From Aphrocallistes beatrix (Eukaryota; Porifera; Hexactinellida; Sceptrulophora; Aphrocallistidae): 64,000 nt of DNA. The notes beneath the pieces were generated by a model. That model saw nothing but the letters and a program-made list of their open reading frames with translations. It was not told the DNA's origin and did not search any database. The stretch is taken from the NCBI GenBank assembly GCA_963281255.1, contig OY725489.1:4464001-4528000 (forward strand), in the 5' to 3' direction. A program made the translations under genes and the position numbers. Shown here in pieces: positions 1 through 11,185 of the stretch (the stretch's first letter is position 1; the number at the start of each line of letters is the position of its first letter).

Positions 1-420
1 CTCAATGCAAATATAAATTACCGTATACGTAAAATCGAATAGTAGCCGCCCTCAAAATATAATAAGCTTATCAGGCATGGAACTATTCGGTGCGATCCTG
101 GAATATTTGAGGTGACGTCCCCATTTTGGTTACTCTACGTCGGACACGCGGCACGAGGGAAATTACGACACCTCTAGGATAATATTTCGCACCTGGATTT
201 TTGTGATGAGTAGTGTGCTAGAAAATAATCATCCGCCTGAAGGTTCTATAAAGAATAATCGCCCTGGCTACTAATCAAGTGTATTATCTGCATTATCTTC
301 AAACAATTTGACATCGTTAATACCTCTACCTATCTGCGCATACCTACGTATCTAGGGCAAGACCAAGTCGGGCATCTATATTCTTGTTAATAGATAGGCT
401 TATGCGCCCAGATAGGTAGG
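1..420. other. AT-rich flank, no gene seen
   Basis: I see no open frame, RNA gene or clear transposon end here. One isolated copy of the motif CCCAGATAGGTAGG lies near 408-421. The same motif forms a tandem array at 1517-1597, so this part is probably also repeat-derived. Confidence 0.5.
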
Positions 421-424
421 CTTG

Positions 425-600
425 TCATGCTATATATGGTCCCCCTACAGTTGGTCCGGCAGGACCATGTACGGCGCCGTACATGGTCCGGGGGACCATC
501 CACGGCGCCATGGATGATCCCCTTTCGCCATATAATGTCCCCCCTCGGACCATGTACAGCGCCAATGGACGGTCCCCTTTGTCATATAATATACTTTTCG
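425..600. repeat. Cluster of GGCGCC-centred palindromes
   Basis: Positions 462-489 are a perfect 28-bp palindrome with arms GGACCATGTACGGC and GCCGTACATGGTCC. Directly after it lies a second, imperfect palindrome with the same GGCGCC centre (about 492-522), then a third GGACCATGTAC arm near 549. Between them runs a repeated CCATATAATGTCCCC-type segment. Such stacked palindromes are usual for foldback or MITE-derived DNA. No coding function is suggested, and the short frames that cross the cluster follow from the repeats. Confidence 0.7.
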
Positions 601-727
601 GCTATTCACTGCGTCGCAAATTCATTCCTAAGCATGCCCCTTGCTTACCCCTATTTGCAAAATAATAGAGAACTAGTACTAATCTAATTCACCAGAGGAC
701 TAAATTACTAAGTGCTATTATTTTTCA

Positions 728-910
728 TCAGATTTTTTCTTGACACTCTTCACACAGCCATCTCACTTTCTTATCTTCAAGCGCTTCTTTAGGTACTGAA
801 ACGCAGTGAACATGATACCAGCTTTTACATTCACTGCATGCCACCATGTCACCAATTGACGACTCATATATAACCAAATAAGGGTTTTTATATACATACC
901 TACTAGACAT
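728..910 (-). pseudogene. PHD-finger fragment (second half)
   Basis: The frame reads MVACSECKSWYHVHC and then RWLCEEC before a stop. That is the spacing of the second half of a PHD zinc finger: C-x2-C, a W-Y-H run, a C, then W-x-C-x2-C. PHD fingers bind histone H3 tails in host chromatin proteins, and some Mutator-type transposases also carry one. The first C-x2-C pair is absent, so this is either one exon of a split gene or a broken copy. The first 11 codons include AG|GTATGT, which would also work as a splice donor, so the true start is uncertain. Matching first-half PHD fragments lie at 1634-1762 and 25592-25726, and a related scrap at 4042-4414. I read them as pieces of a TE-borne gene, but a host gene is possible. 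Confidence 0.45.
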
Positions 911-1052
911 AATTATTGAATCAGAGAACGATATTGAATGATGTATAAGTGAAGTGTTATATTATTATTTCTCTCTATTAAGGTTCTAAGCTTCATAAAT
1001 TATGTCAACAAATATTGGTTGGGCCTACCCCTATTTAATGTATTGCCAAATA

Positions 1053-1479
1053 CAGTGGAACCTGTATATAACGGCCACCCAAGGGACTGGACAAAAATGG
1101 CCGTTATATACAGGTAATTGTCTTAATCCCCAAAAGGTATCAACGTAGTGAAATGAATATCAAGTTTTTAGAAATCTATTACTTCAAGTAATATAATGAA
1201 ACTTGTTTATCGTTAGTAACAGGTCCTGTCATAAACACATACAAAGGTGGAAACGGTGATGGTCGTTATAGACAGGTAGTGACCATTATAGGCAGATGAT
1301 GGCCGTTATACACAGTTTTTGGGTCAGCAAGGGACTGCAAATGGGTGGCCGCTGGCCGCGTTGAGCAGGTGACCGCTATACACGGTCAATATTATGAAAT
1401 TTCGGGCGGGACTGTTCATTGGTGACCGCTATAGACAGGTGAACGTTATACAGAGTGGCCGTTATAACAGGTTCGACTG
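1053..1479. mobile_element. Pogo/Tigger-like non-autonomous element
   Basis: The left end reads CAGTGGAACCTGTATATAAC and the right end reads AACAGGTTCGACTG, so the ends are inverted and imperfect. Both are flanked by TA, as in Tc1/mariner/pogo insertions. The interior repeats the motif GGCCGTTATA(T)ACAGGT several times in both orientations. There is no transposase frame. A truncated relative of the right end lies near 47945-47992. Confidence 0.65.
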
Positions 1480-1516
1480 TAGATTGATTGAGACAATAAA
1501 CTAAAGTAAAAATGCG

Positions 1517-1597
1517 CCCAGATAGGTAGGCTCATTGGCCCAGATAGGTAGGCTCATTGGCCCAGATAGGTAGGCTCATGCGCCCAGATAGGTATGG
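1517..1597 (+). repeat. 22-bp minisatellite, about 4 units
   Basis: The unit CCCAGATAGGTAGGCTCATTGG is present four times, the last one diverged. A single unit also occurs at about 408. The array ends where the PHD-type fragment at about 1600 begins. Confidence 0.8.
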
Positions 1598-1633
1598 CCA
1601 ATTGAAGATCGAGTCCAGGAGTTTACTGTAGCG

Positions 1634-1762
1634 ATGAGAAGATGCAAGAGAACCAGCAGAACCTGTGGCGGGAGAAAAGCTACTATGAAACAGCTACACT
1701 TTTCACACGAGTCCCAGTCCAGTTGCGATGCATGCGATGGAGCTGGAATCTATCAAAGATGA
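1634..1762 (+). pseudogene. PHD-finger fragment (first half)
   Basis: A short frame carries HESQSSCDACDGAGIYQ and then a TGA. The C-x2-C pair after ESQSS matches the start of a PHD finger, and the same words recur at 25592-25726 as YESQSSCEACGEARIYQ. Upstream codons are basic (many R, K, T). The frame closes before the rest of the finger, so this is either an exon end or decay. Similarity with 25560-25810 continues past the stop (CAGGTTGG, then TAATGTAAATTATTA), so both are copies of one repeat. Function is unknown beyond possible zinc binding. Confidence 0.4.
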
Positions 1763-2427
1763 GCATAGAGGGGACTATGATAAGCATATCACAGGTTGGG
1801 AATTATCTTATTTATTTCACTAGTTATTTTAGTAATGTAAATTATTATTGAGGTACTGTAAGTTGAAATTTTCTTTGACCTTTACACACTTCGAGGCCAG
1901 GTTTAGAAGCTATCTTAGACTTCGCAAACACATTATACTACAAATTTACACTTCGCTACTAATTTGGTGGGTTATTAAAGTTACTATACGATTTTCAATC
2001 CGGCACTTCTCGACACAATTGTGCCACTTTGAGCCTTTCAGTTTCAATTATAACTTAAGTCCCAAGTTTATAGTAAACTCTTTACCATCCCTTTTCTAAT
2101 CTTTCTATGATGAATAATAAAAATCCAGCTCTAGAAAAGTTATTGTGCTACACAAATAATGGAATAGTAAACGGCAGCGTAAAAGATTTGTCAACTTATT
2201 CATACAAACTTGACACCATTGAAAAGATTTTTAAACTCAAATTTCTAAAGATATTTATCTTCTGTTAAACTGTTACTTATAATATTTCTTATCGAAATAC
2301 TTTATGTAATGCAGAACTCAAATTCGGGAAGAAGATGTTACTAATAGAAAAACCTCGTGATGAAATTTTTTGCTTATAATGAATTCATTGATTCGTACTT
2401 AATATATCAGATAGAACATGTGATATA

Positions 2428-2660
2428 CAGGGTGTAACAAAAATGTTTCACCTTTGAATACAAGCTCTAATTAATAGATGAACAAAAATTTGATAATGGG
2501 AAAGGAAAAGTGTATTTCGCAAATGGTGTGATGTCACAAAATATAGTAATGCGTGATAGCTAACGAAAGGCTAAGAGTTTTGTATTTGATTAATATTAGT
2601 TCAATATCAATCAGCATAATGATTAATAATCTAGGGTGACAACACTTTTGTTACACCCTG
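2428..2660. mobile_element. Tc1/mariner-type MITE
   Basis: The ends CAGGGTGTAACAAAAATG and (reverse complement of the right end) CAGGGTGTAACAAAAGTG form inverted repeats flanked by TA on each side. The element is 233 bp with no coding frame. The end sequence and TA target are typical of MITEs mobilised by Tc1/mariner transposases. Confidence 0.75.
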
Positions 2661-2854
2661 TAGAATTTCTTTCTTGAATAATTTTTTAAAAATTCCTTTT
2701 TATCTTTTTTATATTAATAGCTATTTAAGTTAATGATAAAATTGATTGAGCAAAAGATATAGCACACTATTATTGTTGCCATCCGAATATAATAATATTT
2801 GATAATATGAACTTTGTAGATTCAAATTTGCATTACATTCGGGGATAGTTTGCT

Positions 2855-3130
2855 TTATATGAAGTAAATTCTATTTAACATGACCCTAATATTTCTACTA
2901 CAGCTCAGATTTCATTAATGTAGCCCTAGACACATGACAATTCAGCAATCCTTAGTAGAGAAGCAGAAAGCGATATTGTTTCTTTGATATCCCCAGGCGC
3001 CCACCGGGCGACTCTGCGGACACTTTGTTTCCGCAAGCCGCACAGCGAAGCTAGCTTGTATACAGTATGTGGTAGAGTGACATTGACTATCGAAAAAATA
3101 AAAATTTGCTTGACAAATATCCTCCCACAT
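2855..3130 (-). repeat. Repeat with GC hairpin module (copy A)
   Basis: An AT-rich segment (GAAGTAAATTCTATTTA, then CAGATTTCATTAATGT, then TGACAATTCAGCA) is followed by a GC-rich cassette at 2996-3056, read on the minus strand. The same order recurs at 24115-24310, so this is a dispersed family. The cassette keeps the GGCGCCC hairpin half and GCGGAAACAAAGTGTCCGC, a variant of the stem-loop seen in about a dozen other copies. The small frames across it are not credible genes. Confidence 0.6.
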
Positions 3131-3473
3131 TCAGAATTTTTATTCAAATTTTGTGGGATTTGAGTTGGATAGTTTGGATACTTGCTTGCTATGGTATAGG
3201 AATTTAAATTGAATTACAGTCAGGGTCGCTTATTATGAACCACCAGGGCACAATAAATTATTTTCATAATTTAGAATATATTACGCCAAGGCTGGATTCG
3301 GTTAACCGCCGTCAATCTCTTTTAACGGTTGAGGAAATCTTAGATCGGTTAACCGATCTGCTTTATTTTCTAAATATATTTTCACTGATTTCATTGTTTT
3401 TCGAGAGATTCAAGAATATTACTTCTAAAAATTTGTAAATGTATTAGACTTACTGAGTTCTAACCACATAGTA

Positions 3474-3628
3474 CAGGGCTGTCCAACTATATTTACTTCG
3501 GGCCGCAACTGCTTCATACCATTTAGTGGCGGGCCGCAATACAGGGGCGTGCACTCGGGATGGGTATGGATTGAGGCATTTTGGACGCAACGAGGGCCAC
3601 AACGCGGGCCGCCTGTTGGACAGCGCTG
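3474..3628. mobile_element. hAT-type MITE, 155 bp
   Basis: The ends are CAGGGCTGTCCAAC and, inverted, CAGCGCTGTCCAAC. The flanking octamers ACATAGTA (left) and ATATAGTA (right) differ at one base, consistent with an 8-bp hAT target duplication. The inside is GC-rich (GGGCCGC repeated in both orientations), unlike the surrounding DNA. It carries no gene. Confidence 0.75.
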
Positions 3629-4041
3629 ATATAGTATATTTCGAGACCACTGAAAATTATCAATTTTTCAATATCAGGTTAAAGCTTAGTTCAAAAATTC
3701 ATATTTCAAACAATTATTACTGACTTCGGGTAAACGCAGTATATCAAGAAATTTAATTACATATATTAAATTTCGTTTGCCAAACATAAATAAATGCTCA
3801 AAGATACCCCAATTCTACTATTGTGGTTGTGTTTTCATAGATGTCATTAATGCAAAAGCATCTTCAATCAAATTTGGTGATTTGGTGATATATATATTCG
3901 AGTTTTAATAAAGTAACGCAGTTTCAAATTCTCTGAGAATAGATTGATGCATAGATATTTAATATAATATAAATGAGCAAACAAGTATATCATATATTAT
4001 AATGGAAGCCTGCTACTACAGAAACTATAGTTATACAGCTT

Positions 4042-4414
4042 CTACACAGGACTCGAATTCCAATTCACATCTCCTACAGATAAAGGATCATCTCCCACGT
4101 CCTTTAGACTGGTATTGACGCATCCACATTGAAACCATCTCAGGCAGAACTCACAACCTAACCAGTCATCATTCGCCCTCTTTCCCCCGGTTGGGCAGTC
4201 GTGTTGTTCACATTCCTCGCAAACTGTTTCAGAGTCATCAGAGTTAACACTCGTGGAAGGTAATTCTTTCATTCAACAGATGAGAACTCAGTACCAAAAC
4301 CTCATTGTCAGACCCACTTGACTCCATGCTAGATTCAAAATCAGCCGGAATGCAAACCATCGGGAGATCTGCGCTGCGGAATGTAGAAATAGTTTCTTGT
4401 TCTAAAGAAGACAT
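4042..4414 (-). pseudogene. Mutator-family N-terminus with PHD-like scrap
   Basis: Read from an ATG at 4414, the minus strand gives MSSLEQETISTFRSADLP and later FESSMESSGS. This closely matches the N-terminus of the Mutator-like protein at 12142-13779 (SSSEQETVPIFRSADLP). That frame closes near 4255. In another frame (4272-4042) a Cys-rich run follows, CEECEQHDCP then WLGCEFCLRWFQCGC, which resembles a degenerate PHD finger with the usual His replaced by Gln. I infer a decayed or spliced copy of a MULE transposase gene whose DDE part is missing. It is one of several PHD-type scraps in the window. Confidence 0.5.
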
Positions 4415-4528
4415 TTTTTGAATTTGTTATAACATTAATTATTTCCCTACTTATACCTACTGATTCAGTGTAACTCGTTAATTAACAACAGCTGTAGTGC
4501 CCATAATTGTTCCACCTCACAGACTAAT

Positions 4529-4687
4529 CAGGGCCGGCGCCATCGGGGGGGTGTCCTGGGTATCCAGACACCCACTGCGTCTTGTTTTATCATATTGTAC
4601 AATATATATCCTCTATAAATGAACACCCACTTTCAGATAAATCCCTCTTAGGACACCCACTGACGATAAAACACGGCGCCGGCCATG
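4529..4687. mobile_element. hAT-like MITE with GGCGCC ends
   Basis: The ends CAGGGCCGGCGCC and (inverted) CATGGCCGGCGCC pair well. The inside holds two copies of GGACACCCACTG-like sequence. An exact 8-bp target duplication is not clear: the flanks share only CTAAT. No gene is present. Confidence 0.55.
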
Positions 4688-5444
4688 CTAATAATAGAAC
4701 TAGTTTCTTGTAATGCAGTGGTAGAATTCTGAATTTAGCCATGTACCGTACACATGCACATGTTGATATTTTTAGAAATTTGCTAATTATGGATGATGTT
4801 TGCATTTCTCAATTTCTTACTAACCTAAATTCCAATTACACTTGGTTGTAACGCGTGCTTACATATCTACTGTTATGTGTGCATTGCTATTGTGACATAT
4901 TGTTGTCTGGGATAGAAAATGGAGCCTTGAATGGGGCACCTCCCAATAACACGCACCCTTATGTGGTCTGTAAAAAACCTTTTTGTTCGCTTAAAATATG
5001 TTGAAAGTACACTTAGAGTCCAAACACCATCAAGGATATTTATCTATCTATTTTTGTTGATTACTATATTTGTAAACGCGTAAATTTCTCGATGTGTAGC
5101 CATTTGTAGTCTAGTGACTTTTGATCATTATTTTGGGAAAAGGAGTACGGATGGACAAGTTCAGCATGCTTTTTGTGGTGGTCATGTAGACCAAAAGGGA
5201 TGAATTTGAAATAGGCGACATTTGTTCTGCGAAAGTCTCGACCCTGTAGTTCAAAACAAATTATTGCAATCTTGCTATTTGGACGAAATTCCCTATTCTT
5301 AAATCATTGTTAAATTTAGAGGAGTCTTATACGTCTAGTTGCACTCAGCAAACCGAGCGGAGCCGCAAGAGGGATCACTCGAGATAGGGTTCAAACAAGC
5401 TTTGAGAATGGAATGTTGTCACATTCCTATGCTGCTATGAATCT

Positions 5445-6176
5445 CAGGGTTGGAATTTTACCCGGGTTTAATAGGTTTCGCCCAGCCCAGTGGGTTAAAC
5501 CCGGGTAAAATCCTGGTTAAAACGGGTTTTATTCTCCAGAAACGGATTTACCCAGTTAATGTCCTTGTTTCCAAATTAAACGATATTATTAATTATACGT
5601 ATAAGCGTATTTATTGTAAGAGGTGCATATCAACATCTAAAACAAATGAAAAGCAGATCACCAATCAAACTCCACTGAACCTCTCAATTCGCGATACCAA
5701 GTTACCAATTTTGCTGGTTCTCTAAGCCTAATCTATTTCGAACTTTGTTCTGGACTAACCTAAAGTTAGAAAGCATCCACTCAATTGAAGCATGTATTCA
5801 CCTTGGACCTTCTACTTTTAGAAAAAAGCTTTCAACAGGATCACTGGGCCACCAACAAAACTAGCCATTATCCATGTAGTAACCGGTATGATTAGAGTAG
5901 GTAAGATGAACAAACTGCTCTACATAACACTAGTATCCTTTGATTGTTTACTTAAAGCATCTCAGATTGTTGTAACTTTTAAGAAATTCCATTGTTCGTA
6001 CATCAAGTCTTATTAAAAATATCATTACGGAATCTTCATATACTTGCAGAATAAGATTTTCAATCCAAACAACTGATATCGCAAAAATTAACTTGATTTA
6101 CAAGTACATTAGAAAAAACCCACTTTAACCCATAAAAAGTGGTTTTGCCCATCCCGGGTTTAATTAACCAACCCTG
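5445..6176. mobile_element. hAT-like non-autonomous element, 732 bp
   Basis: The left end CAGGGTTGG and right end CCAACCCTG are inverted. Both ends have internal AAACCCGGG and GGGTTTAA blocks in opposite orientation. The flanks do not give a clean 8-bp duplication (GCTATGAA near the left against GCTATGCT at the right). There is no transposase. The frame at 5450-5725 reads through the terminal repeat and is not a credible gene. Confidence 0.6.
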
Positions 6177-6954
6177 GCTATGCTGTTGCTAGGGGGATAA
6201 ATGTCTAGTTACTTGGTTCTTGACTCAGATGTTGGCATAGTTGGGCAGTGATAATCACTTCAAAAATATTGTACAACTGTCACTAATCGTTATTATTAAA
6301 TTATGTAAGTACACAAAATTATAAATTTAAATATTGATTTTAGATTCCTTAATTATTCATTAAGAATATTAATAAACCGAGTTGCGTAATTTGTAATTTA
6401 TAACGAGTTTAGTTCAGGGTGTACAAAACCCTCTCGCAATTTTCTCGAGAGTGTCCATAAAACCAAGCACCCTCAAACTTAGTCCTATAAAACTCTTGCT
6501 CCCCTCTGCCTCCGCGCCTGTAGATAATATGATATGTATTACTGTGTGATACATCAACTAATTTCATTCAACCCTCCGTATGATTTAACCCCCCTCATTT
6601 ATTCGGACTACTAGAGTATATTAACAAGCTCCTCTCAAAAATTTTCTATATTTATAATGCAAATTCCTTGGAAAGTCCAGGGAAATTACTGATGTCTTTT
6701 AAACTCAGGTCTGTGAACCACTTGCTCCAGACATGACTCCAGCACTCATTTTAGAACTGGCTACTTTATTATATTGGATCATAGATCCAATATAATAATA
6801 TATGAAGCAAACAAATGGTATTATATACGTTTAGTGCCATTACTAATTTATCAAAAAGTACTTTATTATTAATATTATTATTATTATTATTATTATCAAT
6901 GAATCACATGATTGTTACATACATAGTGCATGATTGTTGCATATACAAAGTCTA

Positions 6955-7449
6955 CTACAAGTAAGTGAGTATCTCTAATTGTGGATAGTCGAGCATTTTA
7001 TCTGCTGGCAAATACTGTTGCTTGAATTTTTCTCCCCTTTGCTCAAATGTTAGCTTCGGTGGATTCCACCGGAAAGCTTTACCATATTGTTTAACATGCT
7101 CTTTGTATGCATGAAACTGGTCACATCCAAATTCTTGTATGAACTGTTCATCAGTGTAGGACGCGAAGATGTCTAGCCAATATTCAGAATGATGGCGTCT
7201 ACGACGGATATGGGTAGTCAAAGTATTTCGTTCTGTTCGAAATGTAAGCTGGAGCTGTTTACTCTCGCCTCCACTCCAGATGTGTTCGATGACGTCTCTG
7301 CACAAGTGAATATTCTTTTGGCCGGCTCTCTTCTCAATTATTATGTTCTGATTCCACTCCCCAATTCGCAACTTTCCTGGCACGAACTAGATATCATCAC
7401 TATGGAGGATGTTACATGCACGTTGATGTGTACTCATATTTCTCAACAT
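6955..7449 (-). pseudogene. Unrecognised TE-linked protein, copy 1 (one nonsense codon)
   Basis: I do not recognise this protein. From the ATG at 7449 the frame meets a TAG at about 7389-7387, then stays open for 143 codons to 6955. Visible blocks are KNIHLCRDVIEHIWSGGE, RTERNTLTTHIRR, YWLDIFASYTDEQF and HVKQYGKAFRWNPPKL. It is charged, rich in aromatic residues and His, with no membrane segment or signal peptide. The plus-strand copy at 62322-62819 differs at only about a dozen residues and is broken at a different codon, so an intact version was probably coding when the copies spread. Being always framed by the same two hairpin regions suggests that it belongs to the element. Possible roles such as DNA or RNA binding are guesses. 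Confidence 0.55.
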
Positions 7450-7708
7450 TTTATTAGACATTTTCAGGTTTATTTTTTAGAATGATTTTTTGATTTACTT
7501 TTAGCACATTTATCGTATTTATGTCTTTTTAATAGATCTGTGTATGTGTATGAGTGTTGCTAAATTTAGACATGGTCTATGGATATAATATATCTATTTT
7601 TAGACTAAACTAGCTCTTTGTTATTAATTCCAATGCGTATAATGCCTAAAACGTAGCAACCCGTTTGACGTTTAGAACTTGAGGGCTTGCATTTGAACTT
7701 ATGAAACA

Positions 7709-7788
7709 CAAGCGCGCTTCGCTTGCTTGCGCTGCGGGGCGCTGTCAGACACTTTGTGTTTGCCAGACGCACCCTTGAGGTGCCTAGG
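7709..7788 (+). repeat. GC hairpin module (copy B)
   Basis: This copy reads AAGCGCGCTTCGCTTG, then CAGACACTTTGTGTTTGCCA, then a diverged CACCCTTGAGGTGC hairpin. It sits on the outer side of the unknown-ORF element. The GC content contrasts sharply with the flanks. Diverged downstream sequence, including TGACATTATCAACTTTG, runs to about 8100. Confidence 0.75.
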
Positions 7789-7834
7789 CTCACACTGGTT
7801 AAAGATAGCACATCACTCGAAAAATCACCAAATT

Positions 7835-9230
7835 CGTCAATTTTTCAATTTTTGGTTGCGTAATGATAACCTCATAACAGACTGGTGAGTCTTCATTTTT
7901 GATGAGATTTGTACCATCTTTGAAATATATTATTTCACTTTATTTTGAGATAAGAATCACAGCTAATATGTTATGTGTTACGATGTATATTTTATTGAAA
8001 TTTCTCAGTTTTGAATCTTTTAACTTGAATAATTATTGTTAGGTGTGACATTATCAACTTTGTGTCACACATCACGATCTTAAGTGCCAATAATAGTCAA
8101 TAGCCACCGATGTGTTAAGTTGCACATGGTTATGCAGTGTGTCAGATAATTTTTTCACAAATTAATTAAATAAGAGTTTGATGATAGTTAGTAACGCAAG
8201 CTAATGTTTTTCATCGAAGTATGAATAGAAAAGATCAATAATTTATCTTTGAACCACTACTATCGATAAAAAGTTGGCATCTCGTAGGCATTGAAGCCCA
8301 GCACTTCATGTAGCTGGATTGACAGATACTGACTTCACAACAAATTTCTTAATATTTGAGTTTTGGTGGAGAAATTTCTCAAAAAATTTATCTGAATAAC
8401 TGTAAATAATATTGTAAACTGTTCTCTCTCTTTTACATACATACTATTGAGCTGATCTCCTTTACTGTTTTTTTTTCTAATATTGAATTTTTATATGTTT
8501 GCGCTGTTCCAACTCTGGCATTGTAAATATTTTAGCCTATCAACCAGTATTGCTTCAAACCAAGAATATGCTAATCCTACTTGTGAAAATATTTATCTGA
8601 CATCGTACTGTATTTACATTTAAATAAAGAATCGAGTTGACATTATCAAAGCTGAGTAATTTTAAATGAATGAATGACGAATTAACTATAGAGCTTCTCA
8701 ACACATCACTGCATGATTTTCAAAAGCTATATATTATTTATTATAATTATTAATATTATACGCATCCCTTGCCTTACACCTAGAAGTGTACAGTATAATC
8801 AAAGTTGCTTACCTACAATCTAAATTGAATGGGGGTTTACATATCAATCATGTAGCTCCAAAATGTGCGGGACTCACTTGAGCGATACAAAACTCAATTA
8901 TGATTTTGATCAATTAAAGAATATTAATTTTAGAAATCTACATGATGCAGTGCATTATTATATGCACTGTTGATATATCATTTCAATCATAAAATATGGA
9001 TCACACGGACGCCCTAAACCGTCCATCCTGAAAAAGGCAGCTACTATAATACAAGCTTTGGTGTCAAAATGTATTAGTGAATCAGAATCCAGTAATTTAA
9101 TCAGTACAATCGACTTTACTTTATTGACTAAAAGGGATTATATCTTAACTCGACATGTTAGAATCATTCTCTAAATAGCCAAGAATTATTTATATTTGAT
9201 TAATGAGGTAAATGTTATCCTTACTACAGT
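7835..9230. other. AT-rich stretch, no gene seen
   Basis: About 1.4 kb without a credible frame, RNA gene or clear element boundary. The first 300 bases look like a diverged tail of the hairpin repeat that is better preserved at 10691-11185. Confidence 0.5.
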
Positions 9231-9231
9231 G

Positions 9232-10602
9232 TGTCGGGAAATTATTGGCACAAAACTTGGACTTTACGTATATAGTGAGACCTATGCTTGAGAAGAGTAT
9301 TATAAATTCAAGATGACTTCATTAGGGTATTCCATCCCATACATATATACACTATTTTCACAGTATCATGCCTTGCGGTTAGTCCGCATCTTTTCTGGAA
9401 TGGTAACCCATTTTTGTAGAATAAAAAAAACCCTATAACTGTCTAACACAGTATTGCAATCTATTTGAGAGGGTTACTTCTAAACGGTACGGGATACAGC
9501 TAATCGGATTCCAGATTCGAATAATACGCATTCAAATTAGTCACAGGTTAATTTTTCTGATTAATCATTCATTCCTAACTTTATGTAATTATCAATCAGT
9601 GCTACTTTATGCCACATACACCCATTTTGACCACTATATATTATGGCAATGAATTACCTATGGTGACTCAGACTGATGATTGTTCATTGAGTTGAGTAAT
9701 TTATTAGTGTTCTGTCAGGCCAAAATTGGTCCCTCCTGGCTGAATTTGGTTCACCCCGGACCAGTTTGGCTGCCAAAATTAGTCCGGGGGACCATTTTTA
9801 GTGCAGTTTCTGCAGAGAGAAACCCTATAGCAAAGACGGTGTACCACATCAATCCATATGTATGTATGTATCTCCGTACGCTGGGAAATTTGAGTTTTCA
9901 AAAATATAGTAGTCCCGATGTATTACAATATTCATATCTCACATGCCAAGTCATCACACTATCGGTCTACCGACAGACATTTTTTTAACATGAATAATGC
10001 CAACTTGAGTCGTGAAAGCGGGCGCAGCGTTGAAGGGAAATGGCGGGACGCAATAGTAGAACTTCTTCATACTTATAGAATCAGAAAAGTGGACAGAATA
10101 TAACTTCATATAAAAGCGGACATTCATGAAAATTCGCTCAACAGAAGAATGCAAAAATCGGGACGTCCAGTCATAAACGGGCAGTTGGCAAGTATTGAAT
10201 AGACTCCCTATTAATAGAGACCCCCTAGAGTGATTGTAATGTCATCACATCCTATGAGGAGTGGATTACTTTAGTGTACGCAATTAATGACACAAAATTT
10301 AACCAGGACCAATTTTGGCCCCTGACCATTTTTCTCGTGACAGTTCAACTATGACTAATTCGAATGTGTAGATTCTGGAATCAGATTTTTAGTATCTCTT
10401 TGAATTTTAACGCATTGCCCTTCATGAAAAAAATCCGACTTATTATTGTGTATGGGAAAGGATCTAGTGTTGAAATACTTTTGTCCGGTTGGTGTAGGAT
10501 GAAAATACCTAAATGAAGTCATCTTGAAATTACAATACTCTTCCCAAGCATAGATTTTACTATACGTAAGTACGTAAGTTTAGTGTCATTATTTTCCAGA
10601 CA
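9232..10602. mobile_element. Long-TIR non-autonomous DNA element
   Basis: The left end (TGTCGGGAAATTATTGGCAC) and the right end (inverted, TGTCTGGAAAATAATGACAC) continue as an inverted repeat for roughly 100 bases, including CAAGATGACTTCATT in both arms. A second, inner inverted pair contains GGCCAAAATTGGTCC (about 9719) and GGACCAATTTTGGCC (about 10306). No transposase frame is present and no target duplication is certain. It may be one element or one inserted in another. Confidence 0.55.
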
Positions 10603-10690
10603 ATATTTTCCAGTTTTGCTTAGTATAAATATTCCAGAGGAGTATGAAATGAATACCCGTATACATAGTAAAATCCTTCTATTTTTTCAA

Positions 10691-11185
10691 TACAAGCGCG
10701 CTTCACTTGCTTGCGCTGCGCGGCTGGCGGACACTTTGTGTCCGCCGGAGGCGCCCTTTGGGCGCCTGGGGTCACATCGATTATTTATAAGCGAAATAAC
10801 ATATCTAAATACGTCAGCCCTACTGTTATAATCGATATCGCACGAAAAATCACCAAAATTATCATTTTTTAAAATGTTGATGAGTAATGATGATGTCATA
10901 ACAAAGTGATGAGTCATCATTTTTTATGATAGTTGTATAATATGTGAGGTATGTTAGTCTACAGATTCTATTAAAGTTTCAGCCTTCTATCTCCTATAAT
11001 GACTGAGTTATGCCCGAATAACTGTTGCTTAACTTTTTAAAATGTGACAATGACGTCATAATTCCATGATGAGTCGACATTTTGCTCTGAGCTCAGAACT
11101 TAGTGGAGCCATAGCCGAAAGATGCCAAACATGCCAAAATCAGCTTTCTGACTGGTAGTTTCTTCAATCAATTCGTTACAGATAT
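10691..11185 (+). repeat. Full-length GC-hairpin repeat (copy C)
   Basis: This is the clearest full copy. It starts with ACAAGCGCGCTTC, then the stem-loop GGCGGACACTTTGTGTCCGC, then GGCGCCCTTTGGGCGCC. An AT-rich body follows, with TGATGTCAT, TGAGTCA and TGACGTCA (11051-11058), ending in TTCTTCAATCAATTCGTTAC. An inverted copy lies at 23438-23929, a deleted one at 27681-27975, and an inverted one at 28286-28670. No long open frame exists. Confidence 0.8.

Larger units (their letters stand above)
6690..7830 (-). mobile_element. Repeat with unknown 166-codon ORF, copy 1
   Basis: Read on the minus strand, the order is: GC hairpin module (about 7709-7788), AT-rich spacer, the ORF at 7449-6955, a strong hairpin TATTGGATC/GATCCAATA (6768-6798), then AAATGAGTGCTGG. 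Exactly the same order occurs on the plus strand at 61975-63080, and short versions lacking the ORF occur at 23838-24075. No terminal repeats or target duplication could be fixed, so the class of mobile element is unknown. Confidence 0.6.

Noticed and set aside
9680-10154. Frames of 60-100 codons inside the long-TIR element
   Set aside because: They cross internal inverted repeats, overlap on both strands and show no transposase motif.
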